A DNA stretch of 27,451 nucleotides from positions 1 to 27,451 of the IMG/VR virus record IMGVR_UViG_3300031746_000136; one strand, 5' to 3'. Position 1 is the stretch's first letter; each line of letters opens with the position of its first letter. The position numbers and the translations under genes were made by a program. Shown here one piece after another: positions 7,402-14,559 of the stretch. The notes under the pieces were generated by a model. That model was not told the DNA's origin. It was given only the letters and a program-made list of their open reading frames with translations, and did not search any database. This stretch comes from a virus.

Positions 7402-8736
7402 ATGGCTGAACTGGAAACCCGGGAACTCGAAAACGTCCCGATCTTCTCCGCTGGGACGTGGACGAATTCCGCGGGCAGCAAGCGGACGTGGACCGAAGAC
7501 GACCTGGACGAGATGGTCGAGAACGCCGGGAAGTTGGCCGACAAGGTGATCCCGTTCCTTCGCGTGGACCACACGGACGAAAAGACGCACAAGCGGATCA
7601 CGGGGCGGTTCAAGATCGGGGACTTGACGAACGTCAGGCGCGTGGGCAAGCAGCTCGTTGCCGATATCGTGAAGATCCCCCGCAAGGCCTACGAGCTGAT
7701 GAAGGCGGGTATCTTCGGACGGCCGTCAGCCGAAATCTTCCCGACGTTCAAAGACGAGGCATCGGGCGCGACGTTCAAGAACGTGCTCTCGGGTGCCGCG
7801 ATTCTCTCGGGGAAGCACCCGGCGGTTACGACGCTCGACGATATCTACGACCTCTTTGGGATGGCGATTGAATTTCACTCCGTCAGTGCGACGGAGCTTT
7901 TCGAGTGGAGGCAAGACGTGGATCATTTCGCATACGTTACCCAGCGAGAGGACGGCAAGTGGGTTGTCAAGGATGCGGGTTACGGGCCTGATGTATCGGA
8001 CGTGGTTGTCTCCGTTTGGGAGACGGAAGAGGAAGCCAAGAGTGAAGTAGAAAAACGGTTGAAGGCGAAGTACACACAAGCCACCGAAGGAGGTGACGAT
8101 ATGACACCAGAGGAAGTCAAGAAAATCGTCGACGAGGCGGTTGCGAAAGCGACCAAGGAACAGGCCGACAAGGTAGCGGAACTCTCCGCGGCTTTGGAAG
8201 CCGAGAAGACCCGCGCCGATTCGGCCACGGGCGAGATCGCGAAACACGACGCGGCAGACTTCTCGCGGGACTACGACGCGCTCATCGCGAAAGCGAAGGG
8301 CGAAGGTCGGTTGACGCCCGCGCAGGAACCGGCGCTCAAGACGATGGTCGACGGATGGAAGCTCGGCGCGAAGGACGGGAAGATCGAATTCCAGTCCGGC
8401 GCGGAGAAGAAGTCCGGCTCGATCCTCGAAGCGTTCGGCGCGTATCTCGACGCGCTGCCCGTCGTCGTGAAGCTCGGCGAGCAAGGAACTCAAACGAAGC
8501 CCGACGAGGCTCGGGGAGGTGACCTGAAAGTGAAGACTCCAAGAGATGTGGAGCGGTACATGAAGCGCGAAGGCATCGAGCACGACACCGACGCGGCCGA
8601 ACTCAACGAGAAGGTTCTCGAAGTCAAGCGACAGAGAAACATGACCTACGAGCAGGCGCTGAACGAAGTGACCGGGGCGAGCGAGGCCAGCGAGCCGTCC
8701 CCGATCACGATCCGTAGCGACAAGGTCAAGGAATAG
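7402..8736 (+). CDS. Head maturation protease with C-terminal scaffold (Mu gpI-like)
   Basis: Start ATG 7402 is eight bases after GAGGAG; an in-frame GTG at 7378 would overlap the portal gene. The product is 444 residues. Residues 1-155 match Mu I-type prohead proteases: an IPFLRVDHTDE segment (H57), then GRFKIGDLTNVRRVGKQLVA, then AYELMKAGIFGRPSAEIFPT (S109), and a GAAILSGKHPAVTTLDDI segment. H57 and S109 are plausible catalytic residues, by inference. From about residue 225 the protein becomes charged, coiled-coil and scaffold-like (EEVKKIVDEAVAKATKEQAD). A near-perfect SD and ATG inside the frame (8101) can produce the scaffold alone, as in Mu I/Z and lambda C/Nu3. It acts in the assembling prohead. 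Confidence 0.82.
   Translation: MAELETRELENVPIFSAGTWTNSAGSKRTWTEDDLDEMVENAGKLADKVIPFLRVDHTDEKTHKRITGRFKIGDLTNVRRVGKQLVADIVKIPRKAYELMKAGIFGRPSAEIFPTFKDEASGATFKNVLSGAAILSGKHPAVTTLDDIYDLFGMAIEFHSVSATELFEWRQDVDHFAYVTQREDGKWVVKDAGYGPDVSDVVVSVWETEEEAKSEVEKRLKAKYTQATEGGDDMTPEEVKKIVDEAVAKATKEQADKVAELSAALEAEKTRADSATGEIAKHDAADFSRDYDALIAKAKGEGRLTPAQEPALKTMVDGWKLGAKDGKIEFQSGAEKKSGSILEAFGAYLDALPVVVKLGEQGTQTKPDEARGGDLKVKTPRDVERYMKREGIEHDTDAAELNEKVLEVKRQRNMTYEQALNEVTGASEASEPSPITIRSDKVKE
8101..8736 (+). CDS. Scaffold protein from an in-frame internal start (Mu Z-like)
   Basis: AAGGAGGTGA (8087-8096) is the full complement of the 16S rRNA 3' end and lies seven bases (from GGAGG) before ATG 8101, in the same frame as the protease. 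The resulting 211-residue protein starts MTPEEVKKIVDEAVAKAT and is highly charged and coiled-coil forming up to about residue 45. It then has an AKGEGRLTPAQEPALKTMVD segment typical of phage scaffold tails. This matches the known I/Z and C/Nu3 nested arrangement, where the free scaffold is made in excess over the protease fusion. The initiation signal is as strong as those of the separate virion genes here. Production of the product is inference. Confidence 0.75.
   Translation: MTPEEVKKIVDEAVAKATKEQADKVAELSAALEAEKTRADSATGEIAKHDAADFSRDYDALIAKAKGEGRLTPAQEPALKTMVDGWKLGAKDGKIEFQSGAEKKSGSILEAFGAYLDALPVVVKLGEQGTQTKPDEARGGDLKVKTPRDVERYMKREGIEHDTDAAELNEKVLEVKRQRNMTYEQALNEVTGASEASEPSPITIRSDKVKE
8530..8736 (+). 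CDS. Possible second nested start in the scaffold region
   Basis: GGGGAGGTGA at 8513-8522 precedes an in-frame GTG (8530) with spacing similar to the neighbouring genes. It would give a 68-residue protein starting VKTPRDVERYMKREGIEHD. The segment also makes sense as the C-terminal capsid-binding tail of the scaffold. The Gly-Gly-Asp codons used to encode this site also appear at the 8087 SD. It may be a real third start or a relic of gene fusion. Low confidence. Confidence 0.3.
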   Translation: MKTPRDVERYMKREGIEHDTDAAELNEKVLEVKRQRNMTYEQALNEVTGASEASEPSPITIRSDKVKE

Positions 8737-8773
8737 CCCCAAGCGAACGGGGCGATGAGGAGGTGAGTCAAGA

Positions 8774-9172
8774 ATGGCAGTCAAGAATCAAATGTGCTCG
8801 ATGGAGCACGTCGAGTCGTGGATCGCCGAAGCGGCCATCGAGAAGTACGACGCCGTAAAGCTCGGAACTGTCGAGGGACAACTGTTGAAGTCAGCCTCGG
8901 CGAACGATGTGGTCATCGGATTCGCGCTGAACGACGCCGCGATAGGAACGTCCGTCGATATTCAGCGGGACGGAACCGCGCGGGCGCGATGCTCCGCCGC
9001 GATCCTTTTGGGTGCGTCCGTCATGGCGACGGCCGACGGAGAGGTCGTTACCGTGGCCGCGTCGAGCAACGTGCAGTACCACTGCATCGGACAAGCGGCT
9101 TCCGCTACGGGTGCGGCGAACGAGATTCTTTCGGTCGTCATCAACCCGCACTCGAATTACACACACGCGTAG
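8774..9172 (+). CDS. Capsid decoration-like protein (DUF2190 type), copy 1
   Basis: Start ATG 8774 follows GAGGAGGTGA closely. The 132-residue product begins MAVKNQMCSMEHVESWIAEA, continues with beta-rich Ala/Val segments (VVIGFALNDAAIGTSVDIQR) and ends near ATGAANEILSVVINPH. Size, position between scaffold and major capsid genes, and the closing motif fit small beta-tulip-like head decoration proteins (lambda D or DUF2190 functional class). The next gene is a clear paralogue. It would bind the outside of the expanded capsid and stabilise it. Functional call from position and shape; no catalytic residues seen. Confidence 0.65.
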   Translation: MAVKNQMCSMEHVESWIAEAAIEKYDAVKLGTVEGQLLKSASANDVVIGFALNDAAIGTSVDIQRDGTARARCSAAILLGASVMATADGEVVTVAASSNVQYHCIGQAASATGAANEILSVVINPHSNYTHA

Positions 9173-9189
9173 CAAGGGAGTGATCTGAC

Positions 9190-9609
9190 ATGGCAGTAAA
9201 GAATCAGATGTGCTCCGTCGCGGGTGTGGAGAGTTGGATTGCGGGCGCCGAGATCCATATGTACGACGCGGTGAAACTCCACACGACCGAAGGACAGGTG
9301 GTTCACACCGTCGCTCCGGTTGAAACGGGTGGATTCGTCGGGGACGTTATCGTGGGCTTCGCCCTCGAAGACGCTACGACGGGTCAGCCAGTTTCCGTGC
9401 AGACGAAGGGAACGGCCCGCGGTCGGGCCTCCGACGTGATCGCGCTCGGCGCGAGCGTTATGGGAACCGATGACGGAGAACTAGTCACGGCGGGAACGAC
9501 GGCTCACAAGGCCTACATCAACATCGGGCAGGCCGCTTCGGCGGCTGGCGCTGCGAATGAGATCATTTCCGTCGTCATCAATCGACACGAAATACACTCC
9601 AACACGTAA
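9190..9609 (+). CDS. Capsid decoration-like protein (DUF2190 type), copy 2
   Basis: A 139-residue paralogue of the preceding gene. It shares the opening MAVKNQMCS and VESWIA, the central GTAR (GTARAR in copy 1, GTARGR here), LGASVM and DGE, and the ending GQAASA, GAANEI and SVVIN. It carries a short insertion around residues 40-46 (APVETGGFVG). The start has AAGGGAGTGA upstream. The tandem pair probably arose by duplication and then diverged. The two could occupy different positions on the capsid, or one could be an alternative cement protein. Function inferred from context. Confidence 0.65.
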   Translation: MAVKNQMCSVAGVESWIAGAEIHMYDAVKLHTTEGQVVHTVAPVETGGFVGDVIVGFALEDATTGQPVSVQTKGTARGRASDVIALGASVMGTDDGELVTAGTTAHKAYINIGQAASAAGAANEIISVVINRHEIHSNT

Positions 9610-9629
9610 CGCGTGAAAGGAAGTGAGAC

Positions 9630-10562
9630 ATGCCGGACTACAGAGACGTAAGGGTCGATATGACCCTAACAAACTTCGTGAGAAACTATCCGTTCACGCA
9701 ACTGGTTGGCGTGGCGGATACCGTCGCTCCCGTCAAGCCGGTCGGCTCCTCGGTCGGTCGGTACAAGACCTGGGGGCGCGAATGGCTTCGGGTCAACATT
9801 TCGGACGCCGTCGCCCAGAGAGGCAAGGCGAACGAGATTCGATTCGAGGCGGGCGAGGGGACCTACGAGTGCATGCCGTATGCGCTCAAGACCCTCGTCA
9901 CGGACAGGGAAATCAGAGAGGCCGCGAACGCGCTCGATCCGTTGAAGCAGGCCGCGCTCCTCGTGACCGCGGGCCTCAACCTTCGGAAAGAGATTCGCGT
10001 CGCGACTCTCGCCGCTTTGAACACGACTTACGTGGTCGCGGACGTGACGGATTGGGACAACGACGCGGCCGTCATCGTCGCGAACATCAACGCCGCGAAG
10101 ACGGTAACGAAATCCGCGATGGGCGGCATCCCGCCGACACACATTCTTTTCGGCGATCACGTCGCCGATGAGATCGTCGGCCAGCAGGACATTGTTGCGA
10201 TGCTCCAGGCCGCGGCGGCGATGTCGAACCCGCAGGCCATGTTTGGGGCGCTCACCGCGGAGGCGCTTCCCCCGTCGATCATGGGATTGAAGAAGCTCGT
10301 GCCGAATCTTTGGTACGACTCGGCCGTCGAAGGGCACGCGACGGAGCACCTCCTCCACTCGTGGGGAGACGACGCCTACGTGTTCCACATCGATCCCGGT
10401 ATGGAGACCGCGACATGGGCGATCCAGCCGGAGTCTCTTGGATTCACGATTACCCGGTGGAGAGAGAACGATCCGGCGGGCTGGTGGATCAAGGCCGAGA
10501 TGGAACGCGACGAAGTCGAAGTCACGGCGTATGCGAACTGCAAAATCATCGACGTGACGTAA
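9630..10562 (+). CDS. Major capsid protein
   Basis: A 310-residue protein with ATG 9630 preceded by AAAGGAAGTGAG. It follows protease, scaffold and decoration genes, the standard place for the main coat protein. The sequence fits a family of HK97-fold-type coats of about 300-350 residues. An N-terminal arm leads to a TYECMPYALKTLVTDREIRE segment (about residue 75), then a long helix AALLVTAGLNLRKEIRVATL. A loop with VTDWDN is followed by a PPTHILFGDHVADEIV region and a late LLHSWGDDAYVFHI segment. No decoration-like or Ig insertion is visible. The fold assignment is inference; role by gene order is confident. Confidence 0.85.
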   Translation: MPDYRDVRVDMTLTNFVRNYPFTQLVGVADTVAPVKPVGSSVGRYKTWGREWLRVNISDAVAQRGKANEIRFEAGEGTYECMPYALKTLVTDREIREAANALDPLKQAALLVTAGLNLRKEIRVATLAALNTTYVVADVTDWDNDAAVIVANINAAKTVTKSAMGGIPPTHILFGDHVADEIVGQQDIVAMLQAAAAMSNPQAMFGALTAEALPPSIMGLKKLVPNLWYDSAVEGHATEHLLHSWGDDAYVFHIDPGMETATWAIQPESLGFTITRWRENDPAGWWIKAEMERDEVEVTAYANCKIIDVT

Positions 10563-10569
10563 AGTCTTA

Positions 10570-10617
10570 GTGTGGATATCGCGCCAAGTCGCGTTTGCGT
10601 TGGCGCGGTCCCCACAC
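10570..10617 (+). promoter_or_regulatory. Two-tier hairpin between capsid gene and next gene
   Basis: GTGTGG (10570-10575) pairs with CCACAC (10612-10617), and CGCGCCAA (10580-10587) pairs with TTGGCGCG (10600-10607), with a 12-base loop and a 4x4 internal loop. It begins seven bases after the capsid stop and ends five bases before an AAGGAG SD. No T-run follows, so it is more likely an mRNA stabiliser, processing site or partial attenuator than a strong intrinsic terminator. Confidence 0.6.
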
Positions 10618-10631
10618 GACGAAGGAGAAGC

Positions 10632-10913
10632 ATGGCAAAGACGAAATACACGGCGCGGTCAACGGTTTCACTGGGCAAGGTTCCCTATGAGCCGGTTGGC
10701 TTTGAGAAGCAGGCATACTTTCTTGTCCACGCAGGACAAGAGTTCTACGCGGAGAGCGACGCCGTACAGAAGCTCGTGCGCTTGGGCCTGATCGTGCCGG
10801 TCGTCGCAGAAAGCAAGCCGGAGGAGATCCCGCAAGCGGAGCGCGCCGTCGAGAACAAACCTGCAAAGTATGCGCCGGTTCACGACAAGCGGCGCGGAGG
10901 TACGAAACGATGA
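10632..10913 (+). CDS. Small head-region protein, unknown function
   Basis: The 93-residue product starts at ATG 10632 after AAGGAGAAGC; the open frame further upstream runs through the hairpin and is not credible. The N-terminal half contains strand-like segments (YTARSTVSLGKVPYEPVG, then QAYFLVHAGQEFYAESDA) and a hydrophobic LVRLGLIVPVV. The C-terminal half is charged and Pro/Ala-rich (RAVENKPAKYAPVHDKRRGG), probably disordered. The stop overlaps the next start in ATGA. The arrangement, a short globular part and disordered basic tail right after the coat gene, is common for small head-associated proteins. The family is not recognised. Confidence 0.65.
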   Translation: MAKTKYTARSTVSLGKVPYEPVGFEKQAYFLVHAGQEFYAESDAVQKLVRLGLIVPVVAESKPEEIPQAERAVENKPAKYAPVHDKRRGGTKR

Positions 10914-11497
10914 AGCGGATTCTTTCCCTCGCGCTTGCGCTCCTCGTACTGGGCGCGGCCGCGAGCTACGCGCAGACGCTCACGCAGACAACCGCGAAGT
11001 GGAATGCGTTAATCCACACTGGGCGTCTGGTATCGAGTGGGACGTATGCCGTGACGACCGCGCAACTCCTCGATGCGGATAGCTCGATCCAGAGTGTCGT
11101 GATCGACTTGACGAACGGATCGGCCAGGCGACCGGGGAGCATAGTGTTTACTTTTACCTGGGCGGGCATGGTTGGTGGAAGTGCGCTTTCGGAGATCGAC
11201 ATAAAACCGTATGCCCATGCGTCTGCGACGGCGACGGCGGGGTCAAGTAGCGTGTTCTCAACCAACGGGAATGGTTTGTGTATCGGGCCAAACTATGGCA
11301 ACGCGGAGTTCCCAGTTACGCTCGTCATCGGCACGTCGGATGCGGGATCAGAGATCGGCAGGTTAATGACAACCACCGGGATCATCCGCGAGTTAAATAT
11401 GCCCCGATTCGTCTCGTTCACGATCGACAAGGAGGGCGCGACGGGCAGGTGGAGTGCCGGGACGTTCACGATCGGTTGGGAGTGTTACGCACCTTAG
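10910..11497 (+). CDS. Exported protein with Sec signal peptide, unknown function
   Basis: A 195-residue product beginning MKRILSLALALLVLGAAASYAQ: a textbook Sec signal peptide with a basic n-region, hydrophobic core and likely SPase I cleavage after S-Y-A. The mature part is Thr/Ser/Gly-rich and beta-like (SGTYAVTTAQLLDADSSIQS, then GSIVFTFTWAGMVGG), without Cys pairs or lipobox. GGAGG is nine bases upstream. A cleavable signal in a gene between capsid and connector genes is odd for a virion protein, which assembles in the cytoplasm. It could be a host-derived gene, an envelope-modifying or exclusion protein, or a structural protein keeping an ancestral leader. Confidence 0.7.
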   Translation: MKRILSLALALLVLGAAASYAQTLTQTTAKWNALIHTGRLVSSGTYAVTTAQLLDADSSIQSVVIDLTNGSARRPGSIVFTFTWAGMVGGSALSEIDIKPYAHASATATAGSSSVFSTNGNGLCIGPNYGNAEFPVTLVIGTSDAGSEIGRLMTTTGIIRELNMPRFVSFTIDKEGATGRWSAGTFTIGWECYAP

Positions 11498-11505
11498 AGG
11501 AACCG

Positions 11506-12882
11506 ATGTCGGTTACAGCCTATAAGAACCCGTCTGATAACGGCGACATCGGCGCGGAGTTTTCCAATCCGTCCAATGCCTACACGTCGAACAATGTTGA
11601 CGCAACGGCGGATACTACGGGCGGTGAATATGTGCAGCACGACTACACCGGGTTTGGGTTTACGACATCGGACGTTCCGGCGGGGAGTGTACTTGACGGG
11701 TTTGAGGTATCTGTAGAGGGGGGTACGGGACTTAGCCTCGACGAGCAGGTTGTCGATATTGCGATGGTAAAGGTGGGCTCCGGAGTCGGTTTTTTAGCCA
11801 ATACGCAGTCATTTACTAGGGTAGCCGACGCCACAAAAGTTATTGGCTCATCGACAGACAAGGCCGGGACCACATGGTTAGACACCGATGTTATCGCTGC
11901 AACCTTCGGGGTTATTGTACGAGTTTACAATAACGGCACCCTGACGGACCAGTTCCAGTTAGATCACGTTAAACTGCGGATATATTATCATGCACCCCCG
12001 GCTCAGACGGGGAGAGTTACCGCCGCGCAGGCCGACATCACGTATAGCCGGATGACGGGACGCGTGGTCGCCGCGCAAGCGGACGTAAGCTATTCCCCGA
12101 CGACCGGGCGTGTTAGCGCAATCCAAGGCGACATCGTCTACAACCCGAAAACGGGACGGATCACCGGGATTCAGGGCGATCTCACGTATGACCGCATGGG
12201 CGGGCGGATCACCGCTATGCAAGGGGACATCGTCTACACCGTCCCAACGGGACGTATCACCGCGGTAGACGCAACACCCGTCTACGGCGAGATGTGGTAC
12301 ATGATGGGGCCGGTCTACTGCACTATGTTCGGCCAGTACAAGAACGAATGGACGGACGCGGGTTTCGCCCGAATCGAAGAAGGAATCTATGCAAGCTCGC
12401 TGGGAGATGATCCCGCGAACGACGAGCAGGATTATTACCGTTTCCTCATGCCCGCGCTTCCTGCCGACGCGATCCCCAAGGGCATCATTGTAACCGTGGC
12501 CGGATCTTGTTCGCACGTCGGCTCCGTGATGACACTCGAAGCACAACTCCTCAAATACGTGGGTACGACTCCGACTCCCGTCGGCACTCCGATTCTCAAT
12601 ACGTGCGATTTTACGGATGATCGAGGTCTCGTCTACGGCGGGCAAGAACTTATGTGGGATGCCTCTCTCACGCGGGCGGACGTGAGCAATCCCCATTTCG
12701 GCGTATATTTTCGCACGAGGCGCGTAAGCGGTACGGACGGCTTCCGGGTCGATTGGGTCAGGATGGAAGTGGCTTACGTGCTACCCAGCCAGCTCGACGG
12801 GGTTTCCGTCGTCAAGGTCGAAAGCTCGGGCGGAGAAGTACGAAGCATCGTCATACCGGGAAAAGTGAGGAGCGTGAACTAG
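11506..12882 (+). CDS. Repeat-containing beta-rich virion-region protein
   Basis: Start ATG 11506 follows AGAGGA; the open frame upstream is a shadow of the previous gene. The 458-residue product has three parts. Residues 1-165 look like a jelly-roll sandwich: YVQHDYTGFGFTTSDVPAGS, LDGFEVSVEG, and DHVKLRIYYH at the end. Residues 168-263 are six tandem 16-residue repeats of the form TGRITAxQGDIxYxxx. Residues about 265-455 form a second sandwich ending in RVDWVRMEVAYVLP. Such sandwiches occur in phage and bacterial surface proteins and often bind surfaces. The DNA of the first third is less GC-rich than its neighbours, suggesting later acquisition. It could be a head fibre or decoration; function not known. 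Confidence 0.7.
   Translation: MSVTAYKNPSDNGDIGAEFSNPSNAYTSNNVDATADTTGGEYVQHDYTGFGFTTSDVPAGSVLDGFEVSVEGGTGLSLDEQVVDIAMVKVGSGVGFLANTQSFTRVADATKVIGSSTDKAGTTWLDTDVIAATFGVIVRVYNNGTLTDQFQLDHVKLRIYYHAPPAQTGRVTAAQADITYSRMTGRVVAAQADVSYSPTTGRVSAIQGDIVYNPKTGRITGIQGDLTYDRMGGRITAMQGDIVYTVPTGRITAVDATPVYGEMWYMMGPVYCTMFGQYKNEWTDAGFARIEEGIYASSLGDDPANDEQDYYRFLMPALPADAIPKGIIVTVAGSCSHVGSVMTLEAQLLKYVGTTPTPVGTPILNTCDFTDDRGLVYGGQELMWDASLTRADVSNPHFGVYFRTRRVSGTDGFRVDWVRMEVAYVLPSQLDGVSVVKVESSGGEVRSIVIPGKVRSVN
12007..12294 (+). repeat. Six tandem 48-bp coding repeats (16-residue GRITA repeat)
   Basis: Six in-frame units of 48 bp encode successive variants of TGRITAxQGDxxYxxM. The third to fifth units are the most alike in DNA (for example GGGCGGATCACCG and GGGACGGATCACCG). 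Protein identity exceeds DNA identity, so the repeats are kept as protein. Related units occur in the genes at 15658 and 22241. Confidence 0.85.
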
Positions 12883-12883
12883 G

Positions 12884-13228
12884 ATGCCGCTCGCAATCAG
12901 TATGCACTATGGGAAGGGAGACCGCGGGCCGGATTTCGTCGTGGAAGTCGCCGAAAGGGACGGCACGGTGAAAGACATCACCACGGCCACCTCTCCCCTG
13001 TACTACGTCTACGACCTGGTTAATAGCATCATGCTCGTGAACGGATCGGCGGACGGCGTTACAGTCGTTCCCCCCAACAAGATCAAGCGGGTGATTCAAC
13101 CTTCGGACACTGCAACCGAAATCGAGGACGCCGTCGCGTGGTTCACCTACCAGCTCGGCGGGAAGGTCGAATCGACCTACGCCGTGGGCTTCATCGTCTC
13201 CGAGCGTTGGAAAAGGGTGATGCTCTAA
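12884..13228 (+). CDS. Small Ig-like/BppU-like beta protein
   Basis: A 114-residue product starting at ATG 12884, one base after the previous stop, with GAGGAG upstream. The pattern GKGDRGPDFVVEVAERDGTV, then an ITTAT segment and a C-terminal TYAVGFIVSERWKRVML, resembles short N-terminal BppU/Ig-like baseplate domains. In those, a substrate-like strand pair is followed by DGT-x-V-x-(D/N)-(I/L). The genes at 16114 and 16444 have a similar overall plan. Position between the repeat protein and the connector suggests a virion accessory. The family call is tentative. Confidence 0.5.
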   Translation: MPLAISMHYGKGDRGPDFVVEVAERDGTVKDITTATSPLYYVYDLVNSIMLVNGSADGVTVVPPNKIKRVIQPSDTATEIEDAVAWFTYQLGGKVESTYAVGFIVSERWKRVML

Positions 13229-13229
13229 C

Positions 13230-13682
13230 ATGGCAACCTATACCGATACCAAAGTGTTTCTGATGAGCCTCCCCGAAAACTCGATCGAGCGGGGTTTCGT
13301 CCGGGAAGCCGCAGGGATCGCCTACGAGTACATCAATTCGGCTTTGAACGGAACCTATTCGGTGCCCTTCTCGCCAGTACCAGGGACGATTGAAAAGATA
13401 TCGAACCTTTTGACGAGAGCGATCGTGCTGGCACTCGTGGCCAAGGGCACCATCACTATCAAGGACATCAAGGAGCGGAGCGCAATCGATCCCGTCGAAT
13501 GGCTCGAAGATTTGCGGAAGGGAAAGCGGTCCATCGCGGGTGTGTCGCGAATCTCAGGCGGTTCATCGTGGCTCTCGACGGCCGACGAGATGCACATCTT
13601 CGACCTCGATCACGAAATCGCGCACGACGTTGACCCGGACCGACTCGACGAACTGGCCGATGAACGAAAGGCGTACCCGTGA
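13230..13682 (+). CDS. Head-tail connector, gp36/DUF1320-like
   Basis: A 150-residue, mostly helical protein. The key region YEYINSALNGTYSVPFSPVP followed by KISNLLTRAIVLALVAKG closely follows the pattern of Mu gp36-like DUF1320 proteins. These place INxxLxxRYxxP before PxxIxxxxxxLAxYxL near residues 35-75. An AAAAGGGTGA lies eight bases before ATG 13230. Such proteins form the adaptor ring under the portal. The acidic C-terminus (HDVDPDRLDELADERK) overlaps the next gene by four bases (GTGA). Consistent with the other Mu-like head proteins around it. Confidence 0.7.
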   Translation: MATYTDTKVFLMSLPENSIERGFVREAAGIAYEYINSALNGTYSVPFSPVPGTIEKISNLLTRAIVLALVAKGTITIKDIKERSAIDPVEWLEDLRKGKRSIAGVSRISGGSSWLSTADEMHIFDLDHEIAHDVDPDRLDELADERKAYP

Positions 13683-13873
13683 GCGAATATCATCCTGAGA
13701 TTCACGGTAAGATTATCTTGGGAGTGCAGTTCAAGGCGGAGTGCTCGGCGTGCGGCTGGAATCTTGTGATCGACAAGATCGCCGTCGGGGACACGCTCCC
13801 GCCGGATACTATCCCCTGCCCGCGGTGCTTGCTCATGCAGCAATGGGAAACGGTCAAAGTGGTGAGAGCGTAA
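13679..13873 (+). CDS. Small zinc-ribbon-like protein
   Basis: A 64-residue product starting at GTG 13679 (GTGA overlap) and stopping at TAA 13871-13873, overlapping the next ATG. Two CxxC pairs (CSACGW near residue 23 and CPRCLL near residue 47), about 24 residues apart, look like a zinc ribbon. The remainder is short strands (KIILGVQFKAE, ETVKVVR). Such small ribbons are common between phage connector genes but their role is unclear; a DNA, RNA or protein-binding function is inference. Confidence 0.65.
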   Translation: MSEYHPEIHGKIILGVQFKAECSACGWNLVIDKIAVGDTLPPDTIPCPRCLLMQQWETVKVVRA

Positions 13874-14547
13874 TGGATATCGACTACGGGATGCTTGGAG
13901 AATACAGCGCCGGAGGGGCTGGAGTTGCCGGTGAATACCGGACGTGGCCCGAGCTTGATATTGACCTCCGGGAGTTTCAACGTATCCCCGCGATCCTGAA
14001 ATACATCGAAGACCACGGCGGGGACGCGCGGAAGCCGCTGAAGCGGTTCAACGTCTACATGATGGGGCAGGTCGATAAGACCTTCAAGAACTCGGGGCGC
14101 GGGTTTGTGAAATGGGCGCCCCTTGCACCGCTAACCGTCATCATGCGCGCGTATCGCAAGCGCGGGAGCGGGCGCACGGGTCCGCGAAAGCCGCTCATGG
14201 ATACCGGCAATCTCAAGAACTCGACGGAGACGGAAGTGTTGCAGCTTGGTAAAAGTCTCGGGTCCAGGATTTTCAACGACGTGCCCTACGGCAAGACGCA
14301 CCAGTTCGGCGGCGAGATGAAGATCCCCGAGAAAACGATCAAGGCAAGAAAGGCCGCGGCGCTCCACTTCTTTACCAAGTGGGGCGAACAGGTATTTTGC
14401 AAAAGCGTCTTTCAACCGGCGCACACGGTAAAGGTTCCGGCAAGACCGTTTCTCTTTTTCCTTGAACAAGACAAGGACAAGGCGATAGAACTTTTTCTCA
14501 CGCACGCGCGCGAAGTGAGCGAACGAGGTTTGGAGCAGAGGGCGTAG
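13873..14547 (+). CDS. Virion morphogenesis / tail completion protein, Mu gpG-like
   Basis: The start is ATG 13873 at the TAATG overlap; the frame upstream overlaps the zinc-ribbon gene and is a shadow. The product is 224 residues. Diagnostic pieces of the gpG/phage virion morphogenesis family (PF05069-like) are in order: WAPLAPLTVIMR near residue 80; PRKPLMDTGNLKNSTETEV near 110; GSRIFNDVPYGKTHQFGGEM near 135; and the closing VPARPFLFF near 195. It acts at the head-tail joining interface. The N-terminal 40 residues (GEYSAGGAGVAGEYRTW) are Gly-rich and atypical. The gene is followed by a GC hairpin and a 125-base gap. Confidence 0.75.
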   Translation: MDIDYGMLGEYSAGGAGVAGEYRTWPELDIDLREFQRIPAILKYIEDHGGDARKPLKRFNVYMMGQVDKTFKNSGRGFVKWAPLAPLTVIMRAYRKRGSGRTGPRKPLMDTGNLKNSTETEVLQLGKSLGSRIFNDVPYGKTHQFGGEMKIPEKTIKARKAAALHFFTKWGEQVFCKSVFQPAHTVKVPARPFLFFLEQDKDKAIELFLTHAREVSERGLEQRA

Positions 14548-14559
14548 ACGCCGCTCAAG

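Noticed and set aside
11278-11505. Upstream extension of the repeat protein
   Set aside because: It overlaps the exported-protein gene in another frame, and ATG 11506 has its own AGAGGA.
12007-12294. Regular 48-bp repeats considered as a CRISPR array
   Set aside because: Units are contiguous, in frame and vary at third positions while coding a conserved 16-residue motif; there are no spacers.
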